This document shows, one piece after another, positions 45,771-55,924 of a stretch of 64,000 bases of DNA. Both the position numbers and the translations under genes were made by a program. Source of the DNA: Letharia columbiana (taxonomy: Eukaryota > Ascomycota > Lecanoromycetes > Lecanorales > Parmeliaceae); assembly GCF_014066305.1 (NCBI RefSeq), contig NW_023501118.1:115876-179875 (forward strand), given 5' to 3'. The number at the start of each line of letters is the position of its first letter. Position 1 is the stretch's first letter. The notes beneath the pieces are model-generated. The model did no database searches and was not told the origin of the DNA. It worked only from the letters and a program-made list of their open reading frames with translations.

Positions 45771-47449
45771 TCATCCTCCTCTATTCTCGACCCCCACAGT
45801 CGTCGTAGCCACGTTCTCCATGAACTCCTCCAGCCCTTCTCGCTTAGTCCGCGTCCCCTTCTGGCCCTCCAAGTCCGTCAGTTCCTCATACCCAGCATCC
45901 CCATGCCCGCTGTTGGCACTATAGAGCAAAGATGGGTCGTCGAGCCCCATCCCCGCCCCGCCCCGACCGCGATCAGGGTTCGGGCTCCTCTTAAACCAAA
46001 GGACACTTCTCTCCGACGACCGTTTGCTTTCTCGTTGGCTCAAAGGTTCGAACCAGGTTGATGTAGAGGGGGCGGCGCCGTGGAGGTGACGAAAGAAGGC
46101 TGGAAGGCTGGGCATGGAGGAGACTATGAGGCCAACCATGTGTTCGACGATGCTGTAGGGGGCGGTCTCGTCAGCATGGGTGGGGAGGAGAAGTTTTCAG
46201 AGAGGGTAGTGGAATTGCGTACTTCAACTCGGTTAAGATCATGACAATGATAGTCTGATTCGGTTTCTTGGCTTCGGGGATTTGGTAGCCTAAGCGGGCG
46301 ACGCTGGCTAGGACACCTCTACAGTATCGTATCACACGTTAGCGCTCCTCTTACAATATCCGACCCATGCCCTGCTCGCTTGTCGCTCGGTAGATCTGAG
46401 GTGACAAGGAAATGGCGAGCTTACAGCGACCCTACAGCAAAAACCGCGCTCAACCTAAGTTTCTTCTCCTTGGCCATATGCAGTCCCCAGATCGCGGCGA
46501 TCGGAATAACCAGAATCATAAGATCGCTCACAACGTTGATGACGCTAGCGCAGATAAGTACGGCGTATTCATCAAGGCATTGGTCTCCCCTTGCAACCTT
46601 GTCGGCCTTGCCAACGCATTCGGTCGCAACGGTTAGGACGAGGGCGAGCGCGTAGAGAAGGTTCCAGTAAAAGACGAACCAGATGCTAGAGTAGGGCTCG
46701 AAGTCAGCGTTGTATTCTCCATTTAGACTTGGCGTTCCGGAGCACTATGAGATTGTGTGGGATCAAAGGTGTCTGCTCTCGCGAACATGCAATTCTTGCG
46801 ATATAAGTTTTGTATCAGCCCAAGAGAGGGGTTGAGAAGTGTACTGACCTCCACCAGATATGCGAGCGCCCCGTACCAGGGGGGAGGAATAAGCGTTGAT
46901 AGAGGAGGACGATGGAAGCTTTGGTAAAGAACATCCCTATTCGGGCGATGATTTCGATGTCGTGGAAGAGCTACGCATGATGGGATGTCAGTCTATCCTC
47001 GCATGGGCGAGGAGTTGCTGTTTATTGTTCTATTGAGTCAATGTAGGGGGATAGAGTACTGACTTTAGTAAAATGCATATACTTTGACTTGGACACGTTC
47101 CACAGATCAGTACCACCGCCATAGCTGACTGCTTTGAAGAGGAGACCAGTGAGTGCGATTTCGAACATCCAACCCAGGACGCAGCACCCTGTCACAGCGC
47201 ATCAGCCTAATTCTCGAATAATTCAACAGCATGGTGTGAACACGAACAATCATCCCACCACAGCTGGCGAGTGATGAACTTCCGGGTGTATATACGCAGT
47301 ACGACGAAAGGAGTTGAGAGAACGATGACCAGAATGCAGATGATGATGGTCGAGTAGCCTGTCGAGGGTGGATCGATCAGGTTGGAATGAAGGCCTGGCG
47401 GGGCTTTCATGGCTGGGATTAGATACGGGTCGGAAGTGAGGGATGCCAT
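45771..47449 (-). CDS. Pth11-like rhodopsin-domain membrane protein (second copy type)
   Basis: Six exons on the minus strand (47449-47248, 47188-47064, 46970-46849, 46685-46425, 46318-46223, 46152-45771) join in frame to 395 aa. Helix 1 is near YSTIIICILVIVLSTPF and is followed by the WWDDW motif. Then come YGGGTDLW, KASIVLLYQRLF, VARGDQCLD before helix 5, and IVEHMVGLIVSSMPSLP at helix 7. The acidic/Ser-rich cytosolic tail is about 110 residues. Landmarks are those of the fungal seven-helix rhodopsin-domain family. It is only distantly similar to the product of 39175-40790, so this is not a recent tandem duplicate. It probably sits in the plasma membrane; the ligand is unknown. Confidence 0.83.
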
Positions 47450-48876
47450 GATGAGCTATGAGGACCAAAGGAATAGAAGATTAAGAGTTGAGAGTTGATG
47501 GGGCTGTTAGAGTAATGAAGACAACGATGATTACAGTGATAGAAGATAGCAATCCTCCTAGAGGAAAACATCGGCATATAATGATCGAGAATGCTAAGAG
47601 CAGCATCAAGAACGAAAGGCGAATGAGACTAAAGCTATAGCATCTAGGAGGTAGGTCAAGAGGAGCTTACGGGCGCCGACAGAAAGCAGTATGCATGTCA
47701 GCAATGGATACTTGTGCATGTACTTGCTACAGTCCCTGTTCACACACGAAGCATGGCTCACTTGACTTCAGTCCAAGGCGTTTGCGGCCGCCGGTCCGCA
47801 ATGGGATGTCCCGATGAGTGGGTGTAATATCAGCGTTTGACTTCTGGAGGATGCTGGTTTGGTCATCGTGCATACTGAGATGATTCGTGATTGGGTGATG
47901 CGCGGAGTCAAAGTGTTAAAAGTCATGAGTGAGGTATTTAGCTGCATGTATTCTTCCGCGTGACCGACATGGCAGACGGACTGCCCTTCCCTGTCCAAGG
48001 CTATGTTTTCTGCTTAAAGAAATAGGATGGAATGCCTCGAATGCTCGTGCAGTACAACATATAGGCATGAATGGTAGAGGCACAATGGAGGGGCAACGAG
48101 GGGCTTGATTCATTGCATGGACCTATCTAAACGATCAGCAATGCGTCCATTGGTGAGTATTTCCGTGCCAAGGTGGATTTAGCCCCCGCACAGAGGAAAA
48201 TGCCTCGCTCCTTACACATTCTTTCAGACAGTAAGATGGCGTCGAATATGGATGTGTACGAATGATATGTACGACCGAAGAGCTTAACAATTGAACGTCG
48301 TGAGGGGCAAGTGACGTATACAACCGAGAGTGCATCAAGGGGAATGTTTGACAGGCATGGAAGGAAATGCCTCACACCCTCAAGAATTCGATTCAGCGGA
48401 CCATAGTCCGGTTTCTGCACAGCCGCCTCAAAATGGATGGGGCGGAGGGAGTTTACTGACTGCAAGTTGATATCTGCAAGGAGTAGCGCGCCACTCTAGT
48501 GACTCGAAAGCTCTAACGGCCCCTACCGGCCCCTGAATATTCGGTCACCCTTGTGCAGCATATTAGTCCAATCTAGGGTGGGAGTACAACTGGTTTGCGG
48601 CGCGCTTTACTCCGTTACGACTGCGATAGCTGCACCGTATACCTTTTTACCCCAGTAATTTACACGTGCTAAATCTCAAGGCACATGTACTAGTACTTGC
48701 GCGCTCACATAAGCTGCGCCATTGATGCATAGACGATTTCCTTTTGGACACGGACACCAAACGACATTCAGACGATCTATAGTAGCACTCAGTATCTCCC
48801 CTTATGCCTATATTCTATCGCTATTGGTTTGAAGATCCTCTTCTTTTTTGTCCTAAGCTATGCCACATGATGCCCA
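47450..48876. other. Intergenic between two minus-strand genes
   Basis: This holds the promoter of the rhodopsin-domain gene and the 3' flank of the small secreted-protein gene. Minus frame 48127-48465 (112 aa, starting MQSVNSLRPIHFEAAVQ) has good composition but no domain or splice support; I leave it uncalled. Confidence 0.4.
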
Positions 48877-49537
48877 TCACTGGTCCATCTCCCCCCTCGT
48901 ACACGGTCCCGCATGGAGCACCGTATGCAGGGGGATCTCGTTATCCCTCGTAGGTATCTGTATACCCACCGTAACCTCCTTGCTCGGGTACACCGTTTTG
49001 TGGCCCAGCGTGCTGACATTTGTTGTGTCCGTTGCTAGGATCAATCCATTGCGGCCACCGGGGATAGTGGCTGTTCGAGTAGAGTTTGGAAGGGAGACGA
49101 CGGCGAGGCCCGATGTGAAAGCTACGTATCTAATGTATCCGGAGCACTTTCATTAGCTTCTAGTTGTTTCGGACAACCGATGGGAATCGGAAGGGAAGAA
49201 GGCGGAAGAGGTGTAGGCATGGGAATGTAAGGAAGGAACGGATGGCATACTGCACGACAGGGGCATTATGGAAACCGCCATCGAACTGCGATGGTATCAA
49301 GGAATAGCTCGTCGCCCCTGTCTCGCCCAATTGGGCGATCACAGCCCCAGATGTACCTGCTTGGCTCGATTGCACAAAAGGTGCGCTAAGCTGCCAGCAT
49401 TCGAGTGTTGATTTGTCGCTGGCAGCAGCGATAGTTGTGATGTTCAGGCGGGAGGGAGCCGGAGGCGTCTTGGGCAGGGTGGAAGCAGAGACGATGAAAG
49501 CGGAGAGATTTGCGAGGATTACGGCCGTGAGGCGCAT
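48877..49537 (-). CDS. Conserved ascomycete small secreted protein
   Basis: Exons 49537-49251 and 49129-48877 join across a 121-nt intron (GTATGC...TTAG) to 179 aa. The first 20 residues (MRLTAVILANLSAFIVSA) are a signal peptide. The mature protein has the motifs of a widespread small secreted protein family: LSAPFVQSSQAGTSGAVIAQ, DGGFHNAPVVQ, FTSGLAVVSLP, GGRNGLILATDT, GHKTVYPS and IQIPTRDNEIPLHTVLH. There are only two Cys in the mature protein. Function is unknown; members are often listed among candidate effectors because of size and secretion. The upstream ATG at 49594 would destroy the signal peptide and is less likely. Confidence 0.8.
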
Positions 49538-50921
49538 TGTGAGGAGTATCCTAGGATGTAGAGCCCGTTGGTATGAATTGGCAGCTGCATGCACTGCGGA
49601 AGGGGGCGTGCAAGAAGATGACTGCAGGGTACGGAGGACAGTTTGAGCTTTCCAACTGGTCGAAAGATGATAAGCAATAGCTATGAGCTGAGGAGAGAAG
49701 AGGACAGGGTCTGGCTACTCTATGGTTCTGATTGCGCAGGTGCGCGATTTTAGCCACGTCAGCGGCGCTATCAGCTGCAGCCTTTCCTGCGGGACTCGGC
49801 GAATTCTCTATCCTGTTGCATGTACTCTTCTCATTGAGCTGCACATGTATCTTCCCATATGCGTTCAATTCTGTTTGGCTGTTGTCTTTCTGTAACAGGA
49901 TAAATCCCAAGCGTATGCCATCGATGACTGCTTAGTAGGTTTCACATCTCAACCTCGACTCTTGAGATGACCGAATGAAATACTCGTACCTTTGTCTGAT
50001 TCGATCATGCGTTGAAAGAATGCATTTGCTCGATGCTCTCCCTAGAAAAGAAAGAGACGCCTTCAGATCCTCTAATCTCCCTTGCTAGAAGAATTACCTT
50101 GTCGAAAATGCCATCTCTGAGAATGAGCGGTCCTTGAGTGGCAGATCCATCAACGCTTTGACTCTGAGAGTCCGTAAGATCTTACCTTACCCCGGTCACC
50201 TAGCCGCCAATAGCAGTAGCCTTGGATGGGTCGGCTCGTAGCCTCGTGGGCTCAAAATCCCGACATTACCAGGTAAATACAGTACAGAAGTCAAAGTCTG
50301 TAAGCAAAGACAGGGGAGTTACTTGCTTAATTTCGCTGCGAAACTCTTGGCGAGCGTCAAGATCAGCCTGTCTCCCCGTGTCCGAGCATTTGTACCTTAT
50401 GGCCAAACAGTTGTACAAGTTTTGCACCAGCCTTACGCTCAGCCCTGTGGCAAGTTCGTAAAAAATACTGGAAAAGAGGTTAAAAGTTACAGCTAGCGCT
50501 AAATTCCGAATTCTACTCTGCCCGCGCTCTTCCGTCGTCCATCAATCACTGTATCCTCTTCTACCGCTAGTTCACACCGCAACGGTCAGCCTTCAATAGA
50601 TAACGGACAGTAAAGGTTTTGAAGTTTTCATTGCAAGCTTCTCCAGGCTGCCAGTGCTGAATTTCCATTCGCTCCAAGTGGCTCCTACGAGACATGTTAC
50701 TCAGCTGAGAATCCCTCAAGCCGTTAACCCCAGTCTTGGAGATCGACCTCCATGATGTAAGCTTGCATAAAGACTTTGCTACCGTCTTTCCCAGGTGCCA
50801 ACGACAAATGCTGAGACATCTGCAAAAGACGTTGAGACAGCCGCACAATCCGCTGCTCTCAATAAGACCTAGGCCCTCCAGAACTCTACTTTTGGCCCTC
50901 AAAAAGCACCACACGACCATA
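49538..50921. other. Intergenic, nothing recognised
   Basis: This divergent region between the secreted-protein gene and the CMD-like gene contains only short frames (49551-49910 minus, 50222-50461 plus, 50567-50998 minus, the last partly antisense to the CMD-like gene). No repeats. Confidence 0.45.
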
Positions 50922-51873
50922 ATGAGCTCTTCAGAAGAGCCTACGGCAGACGAAGTGAAGGACCTGTTCGAAAAACTTGAGCAGAAGTTTCCCTCCAAGA
51001 CGCTGGGTGCAGAAAGATGGTATCTCGTTGCGGTAAGAACTTTTTTCGGCCTGTCTCAAGCCTCGGCCTGATGCCATCATAGATTGCTGCGCTCACGGGA
51101 GGAGGCCAGCCCGAATTTGCGGGAAACCTATACGCATACTTGGTCGAAAGACCGCACTATGCTACTTCCGAAGCCCGACAAGCTCTTGTTCGTCGCTTAA
51201 GAGAAGCGCTTGTCAAAAGCGTGTCTATCATTGGAGTTTGCAGGCCCCTCGAGGCGATCTTTAACATCGATGCAGTGCAGAAACCTGAAGACAAAGATTA
51301 CTCGTTCTCACGGTCTGCAATATTCTTGGGGCCGCAGGTGAATCCAACGCTGACGTTCGCTATAGAGAGAACTGGCAATCCGGACCTGAGAATCATGCAC
51401 GAGGGGTCGCGTGGCTTGACAAAATTTACAAGCACAACAGAACCGGCACGATCAACTCTCTTGCCGCCCATAAAGATTTCGGTACAGCTTCCGTTACCTT
51501 TTCCCCTCCAAACCTGACAACCACTGCTGACCATCCTGCTTTCCAAGCCTGGATCTCCGCAAACATCACTTATGGGTTGTACCTTTCCGACCGCCAAATC
51601 CTCGACGACATTGACACAGAAATGGTAGTTCTCTCGGGTATCATGATCCAGAACCTGAAGCGGGAAACGGGGTGGCATCTGCGAGGAACGCGGCGTGTGG
51701 GCGTAAGCCATGAAGATGTTGAGGTAGTTCAGCAATGCGTATGTATTTGTCCACCCTTGCATCGAAACTATCCTCATTTACCAACGGCCTTGCAGATTGA
51801 GATGGTTGCCGCCTTTGCGAGGATTCGCCTGAATAAGATTCCTAGGGTCGCGGATATCGAGCATGAGGTCTGA
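50922..51873 (+). CDS. AhpD/CMD-like protein lacking the CxxC pair
   Basis: Five exons (50922-51032, 51083-51312, 51366-51481, 51548-51738, 51796-51873) join in frame to 204 aa. The helical layout and the segments ENWQSGPENHARGVAWLDKIY and SGIMIQNLKRETGWHLRG place it with fungal carboxymuconolactone-decarboxylase/AhpD-like proteins. In AhpD the active site is a CxxC plus His; here that place reads GIMIQNLKRETGWH, so only the His remains. A peroxidase-partner role is therefore unlikely, and a decarboxylase-like or non-catalytic role is possible. No targeting signal is evident. The 50-53 nt introns are short but have regular ends. Confidence 0.78.
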
Positions 51874-52431
51874 TGCCAGAATTGAAGAGTATACTTAGCC
51901 TAGCGCTAGGACGAGATTTCAATGAGAGTGCTACTGGCGAATAATTCTAACTAATGCTTTTATGCTTCTGAAGCACGTAGCAGCTGCAAACCTGACCTGA
52001 GTTATGTGATCATCTTGCAATCTCTGAGACACCCGCACATTAAAAACATAGCAATATCTGCTTGCATACAGGTCTTGAACTGTCGTCTCAAGTGATCGGG
52101 TTAACCTTTCCGACCAAAACAATCACAACTAATCCAGCGCTGGGTTATCATCGGAACCATTGACGTGGTCTCGCCGTTATTGAAGTACTCACCCTTGTTA
52201 TTCTCGCATCTAACCCAAACACTCCCGAAGGCAAACCCACTCAACGCATAAGAATTTCCCAGCAACACAACATCTTTATCGTCAACGAAGTTTTGTCCCA
52301 TCGTCTCAGCAACACCGCAAAACCCATACCACCCCCCCAAATCTCCCCCCTCCCTCCACAACCCCCAAACACCAACCTCACCAACCTCACCACACCAAAC
52401 CTAACCCAACCCAACCCAAAAGAGAAAAAAA
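51874..52431. other. Intergenic, becoming C-rich toward the next gene
   Basis: No gene. From about 52320 the plus strand is a CCAACC/CCCAA-rich leader typical of the approach to the start codon at 52432. Confidence 0.45.
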
Positions 52432-53183
52432 ATGTCCACCGCACCCACCTCACCGCCACCCACCCCCGCCCCCCGCCTCCTTTACATCGCCCTCCACCAC
52501 AACCCCACCGACAACACCTCAACCTCCTCCACCTCAACCGACGACATCCACTGGGCCTTCCTCGCCGCCCCCCCCCCCCCGCCACCAACACCACCCCCTC
52601 CCACCTCTACAACCACACCCCCACCCCTCCCACCACCCCCCTCCTCGCCCGCCTCCTGATCGCCGAAATCGCCTCCCCGACCCTCCTGGCCGCGCTGCTG
52701 TCCGAGCGGGCCCCCGCGGGCGCCACGAGCGCGGAGTGGATGCGCGGCGCGCTGGAACGGTTGGACGGGTGTCTGGGGGCGCGGATGGGCTGTTTTGAGA
52801 GCGTGGAGGCGGAGGGGAGGCAGTTCGGGCAAGGGGTTTTGAGGGGGGTGTATGGGGCGAGGGAGGGGGAGGCGGTGCCGACGAGGGTGTTGTTTGATTG
52901 GCGGGGAGGGGTGGGGGTGGGGGTGGGGGAGGAGGGAAGGGGAAGGAGGAGAAGGAGAAGAAGAAGGGTGCCGGTGGTGTGGAGGGGGGGGGGAAGGAGA
53001 TGGGGATGGAGGAGGAGGGGGGGGGTGAGACGGATCAGGGGGTCCGGGCGAGGTTGGATGTTTTGTGTGAGGATGGGAATTTCGGGCCTGGGAGGGAGGG
53101 GGGGAGGGGGGAGGGGGTGGATGTGGATGTGTTTTGCGAGTTTACGAATGTTGGGGATGAGTCAGGACATGAACGTTAGATGA
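52432..53183 (+). CDS. DUF6914-like protein, frame-shifted at a poly-C run
   Basis: From ATG 52432 the frame reads a Pro-rich start, then RLLYIALHHNP and DDIHWAFLAAP, up to a run of 13 C at 52568-52580. Family-like sequence then continues only in the next frame: HLYNHTPTPP, LLARLLIAEIASPTLLAALL and SAEWMRGALERLDGCLG. This pattern (LYxALxH, HWAFL, LLxRLxIAEI, W-x3-AL-x-L) resembles the fungal DUF6914 family. Beyond about 52900 the DNA is almost only G/A and no frame looks convincing, so the C terminus is unknown. One or two C more or fewer would restore the frame, so a homopolymer length error in the assembly is as likely as a real mutation. Confidence 0.55.
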
Positions 53184-53477
53184 GGAGTGTGGTTGGTGGT
53201 GGTGGAGAAGGTGTGGGGGGAAGGGAAGAGTTGAAGTGTGATCCTGAAGCTTTTTCATCCCCGGAAAACCCACCAGCACGGAAGGTGGCTCGATGGATGA
53301 AGGGCGATGGACGTGGTGGGAAGCGAAAAGAGATCTGAGAGTCTGAATAATCCCCTCTCTGAAAAACAAGTGCATGAAACGTAGACGGAACGAGTTCGCG
53401 AGGTGACATGTTCCATGGCGTAGCCCATTTGCACAGCACCGAAATGTAACATCAAATAAGCGAACAATCGGCACCGC
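53184..53477. other. Convergent 3' flank
   Basis: Short non-coding spacer between the DUF6914-like gene and the oxidase; frames here (53142-53474 minus) look accidental. Confidence 0.4.
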
Positions 53478-54845
53478 TCACAACTTAGCCCTAACCTCCA
53501 ACCCCCTCCTCCCTCCCACCTCATCCCTCAACCAGCTCTGGTTCAGCTGCGCCTGCACATGCACATCCTCGACGTCCAACCTCTCACTCACCGCCATCGC
53601 CCTCGCCGGCAAGTTATGCAGCGCGTCCTCCACCAACCCCGCCACATCGGCCGCACATCCAAACGATAGGCTCCAGCCCGCCCCGCCCTGGCCGTAGGAA
53701 TGCACAATGCGGCTCGGTTCCATCCTCTCGCGTCCGTGGACCATCACGCGTCGCCGGCGCAATTCGCGCTCGACGCGGACATTGCGCTCTCTGGCCGGAC
53801 GCAGGCCCTGCGCGAGGGGGTAGTCGGGGTCCGTCCGCGCGAACTCGAGGCCGGGGAGGAACGCTTCGCAGCGGGCGCGCATGCGCTGGATTTCTGGGGA
53901 GTCCAGCGTCAGGTCCAAATTCCACTCGTGGGGTTGGGCGATGCCGCCGAGGAGGAGGATGTTGTCGTTCCGTGGCACGATGAAAACGATTTCGTTGTCG
54001 TGAGCGGCATCGGCAGTGATTGCGAGCGAGCTCTCCACTTTTGGGAAATCGGTGCCGTCGTTGATGATTCGAATGAGAGCCCCGCGAAGGGGAAAACAGG
54101 TCTTATCACCAGCCAATTCCTGGCCAGCGAGGCCGGTAGCATTGACGATGACATCGGCTCCGAAATGCGCTCGGAGTTCATCTTCTTGATCGTAAAGATC
54201 GCCGTGGATGGTTTCGGTGACGAATTTGGCGCCTTTGCTCTGCACGAGCACCATGAGCCACTCCATCGCACGGTCGGTGTCAATGATAGGAGCTAGGTGC
54301 TCGTAAGCATCTACAGCTCCATACCTGGGATCGATGCCCTGCCTCTGAATTAAACTAGGGGCACGATTAAAGCCGCGGATGCCACTACTCTCGATCTCGC
54401 GCATCTTTAGAAGCTGCTTGGAATCTTCCTCCAGCGGACATGGGAAGAAAAAGTTTGAGCCCTTCATCTGGACGCCGGATATAGCCGCGCGATTAGGGTC
54501 CGAGGCAATTTCATCCCAGATGTTGTAAGCGACCATACACCAACGCTTTGAGTTGCTCAGGGAGATTGCGTCAGTGTGCTGACCACAGACTGCTGGGGGG
54601 TATTCCCACAACGCGCCGGCGATTTGAGATGTTAGCCGTTGCTCGTCGGTGAAGGAAGCCCAGCGTGAGGCAAGGACCGTGACATGGTAACCTCGATCGA
54701 GGAGGACCCAGGCGGTGATGAGACCGGTGACACCTCCGCCTACTATCAGGACTGTTGGGGATGTTGCGGTAGGGGCTTGTTGTGGTAGAGGGTCCAGGGA
54801 GAGGTTCTCGCCTAAAATGAGAGGCTGGTCTAGGATTGAAGCCAT
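53478..54845 (-). CDS. D-amino-acid oxidase (FAD-dependent, peroxisomal)
   Basis: Intronless, 455 aa. The Rossmann motif VLIVGGGVTGLITAW (GxGxxG, residues 36-41) binds FAD. The middle has NATGLAGQELAGD and PLRGALIRI of the DAO fold. The C-terminal signature starts HSYGQGGAGWSLSFG (from residue 382) after GLRPARERNVRVE, where the Arg would contact the substrate carboxylate. The last three residues are AKL, an accepted variant of the type-1 peroxisomal signal, as expected for DAO, which releases hydrogen peroxide. It oxidises D-amino acids to keto acids and ammonia. It is about 100 residues longer than animal DAO, with an extra N-terminal segment (about 30 aa) and a C-terminal extension. The ATG at 54845 is the first in frame. 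Confidence 0.9.
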   Translation of the reverse strand: MASILDQPLILGENLSLDPLPQQAPTATSPTVLIVGGGVTGLITAWVLLDRGYHVTVLASRWASFTDEQRLTSQIAGALWEYPPAVCGQHTDAISLSNSKRWCMVAYNIWDEIASDPNRAAISGVQMKGSNFFFPCPLEEDSKQLLKMREIESSGIRGFNRAPSLIQRQGIDPRYGAVDAYEHLAPIIDTDRAMEWLMVLVQSKGAKFVTETIHGDLYDQEDELRAHFGADVIVNATGLAGQELAGDKTCFPLRGALIRIINDGTDFPKVESSLAITADAAHDNEIVFIVPRNDNILLLGGIAQPHEWNLDLTLDSPEIQRMRARCEAFLPGLEFARTDPDYPLAQGLRPARERNVRVERELRRRRVMVHGRERMEPSRIVHSYGQGGAGWSLSFGCAADVAGLVEDALHNLPARAMAVSERLDVEDVHVQAQLNQSWLRDEVGGRRGLEVRAKL

Positions 54846-55564
54846 TGAGGAGAGGAAACGAATGGATAGAGATGGTACTCAAATTGATCTTCGGGATCTT
54901 TGAAGGATCCAATTCCCCGACAGCTGAAAGTCGGAGATTATATATGCGACATTCTGCACACGGTCTGGGCACATCTGCTCCTACCCTGATCGCCATAGTA
55001 TTGCTTGGTGTTGACGCGGTGTACGAATTTCTGGATTGGCGGTCCAGCTCATCTCCAACCCGCGTGGTTCACAAGCTTATTCGTTAGACTCAACACTGAA
55101 CCCAGCCTTCCCTACTTGTTGGGATCTTATTTGCGCACAGGCGCTGGTACCCCGCTTCGGGAGCCAATCATGAATGAAGTTCCGTCCCAGATAAAGTACT
55201 TCACAGCTCGGTATCCCGACTGCAATAGATGTATTCGCTAATCTCAATGCTAGTGGAATCCAATATTCGTGTTGCATGAGAACTGTAGAGCGTATCCAAG
55301 GTGGTCAAAATTTTTAGGCCTGAAGAACAAGAGACCGGTAACCTAAAATCGAAGCTAAAATTTGCTGGACAGACAAGTACCAGAATCGTCTATAAGTCCA
55401 CGAACCAAGTGATACCCATGTCGCCTAATTTTCCAGCAAACTGTTAGCAGGGTAATTGATCTGCTCATTGACTGGATAAGCTAGGACGGGCAGAGCTTGC
55501 GAAGATGTTCCTAGCGAACATCCATGTACTACTTTACTATACTAGTCTGACACGAGGAGAGTAA
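54846..55564. other. Upstream region of the D-amino-acid oxidase
   Basis: No gene supported. Plus frames 54836-55087 and 55005-55241 are short and featureless. Confidence 0.4.
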
Positions 55565-55924
55565 AGAGCCAAATCTACCAGAGCATTCCTACAAAAGTCG
55601 AGATGTGCCAATGAAGAGCAAAAGGTGACAGCGAAGGAAACCAAAAGAGCGGGATTATTGAATAACCAGCGAAAAGCTGCAGATACTGCTGGGTCTGAAG
55701 ATACAGATGTACGAAGGGCGGACATTCAAATCGCATCTGGCCCAGGGATCGATCTCTGAGTCCCTGAAGTCGAATCTGCGAAGCGAAATGTCAAAGCTGA
55801 AAAGACGGTGTCAAAAAGAGAGGCACGGAAGTTCCTAGCACGGCCGTTTCGGACGTTGTGGACACATTGCGGGGAAGCGCTAACACTGAATGGTCTCTCT
55901 AGTGCCCTGTCAGCGCCAACTTAA
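55565..55924 (+). pseudogene. Coding-like Lys/Glu/Ala-rich remnant
   Basis: A frame flanked by TAA at 55562 and TAA at 55922, with one internal TGA near 55757, reads like a charged helical protein tail: NEEQKVTAKETKRAGLLNN, AADTAGSEDTDVRRAD and KAEKTVSKREARKFLARP. No start codon or upstream exon is visible. The composition recalls the basic/acidic C-terminal tails of some fungal DDE transposases, but this is a loose resemblance. Confidence 0.3.

Noticed and set aside
53700..54296. 198-aa plus-strand ORF
   Set aside because: Antisense shadow of the D-amino-acid oxidase, a GC-rich codon-bias effect.
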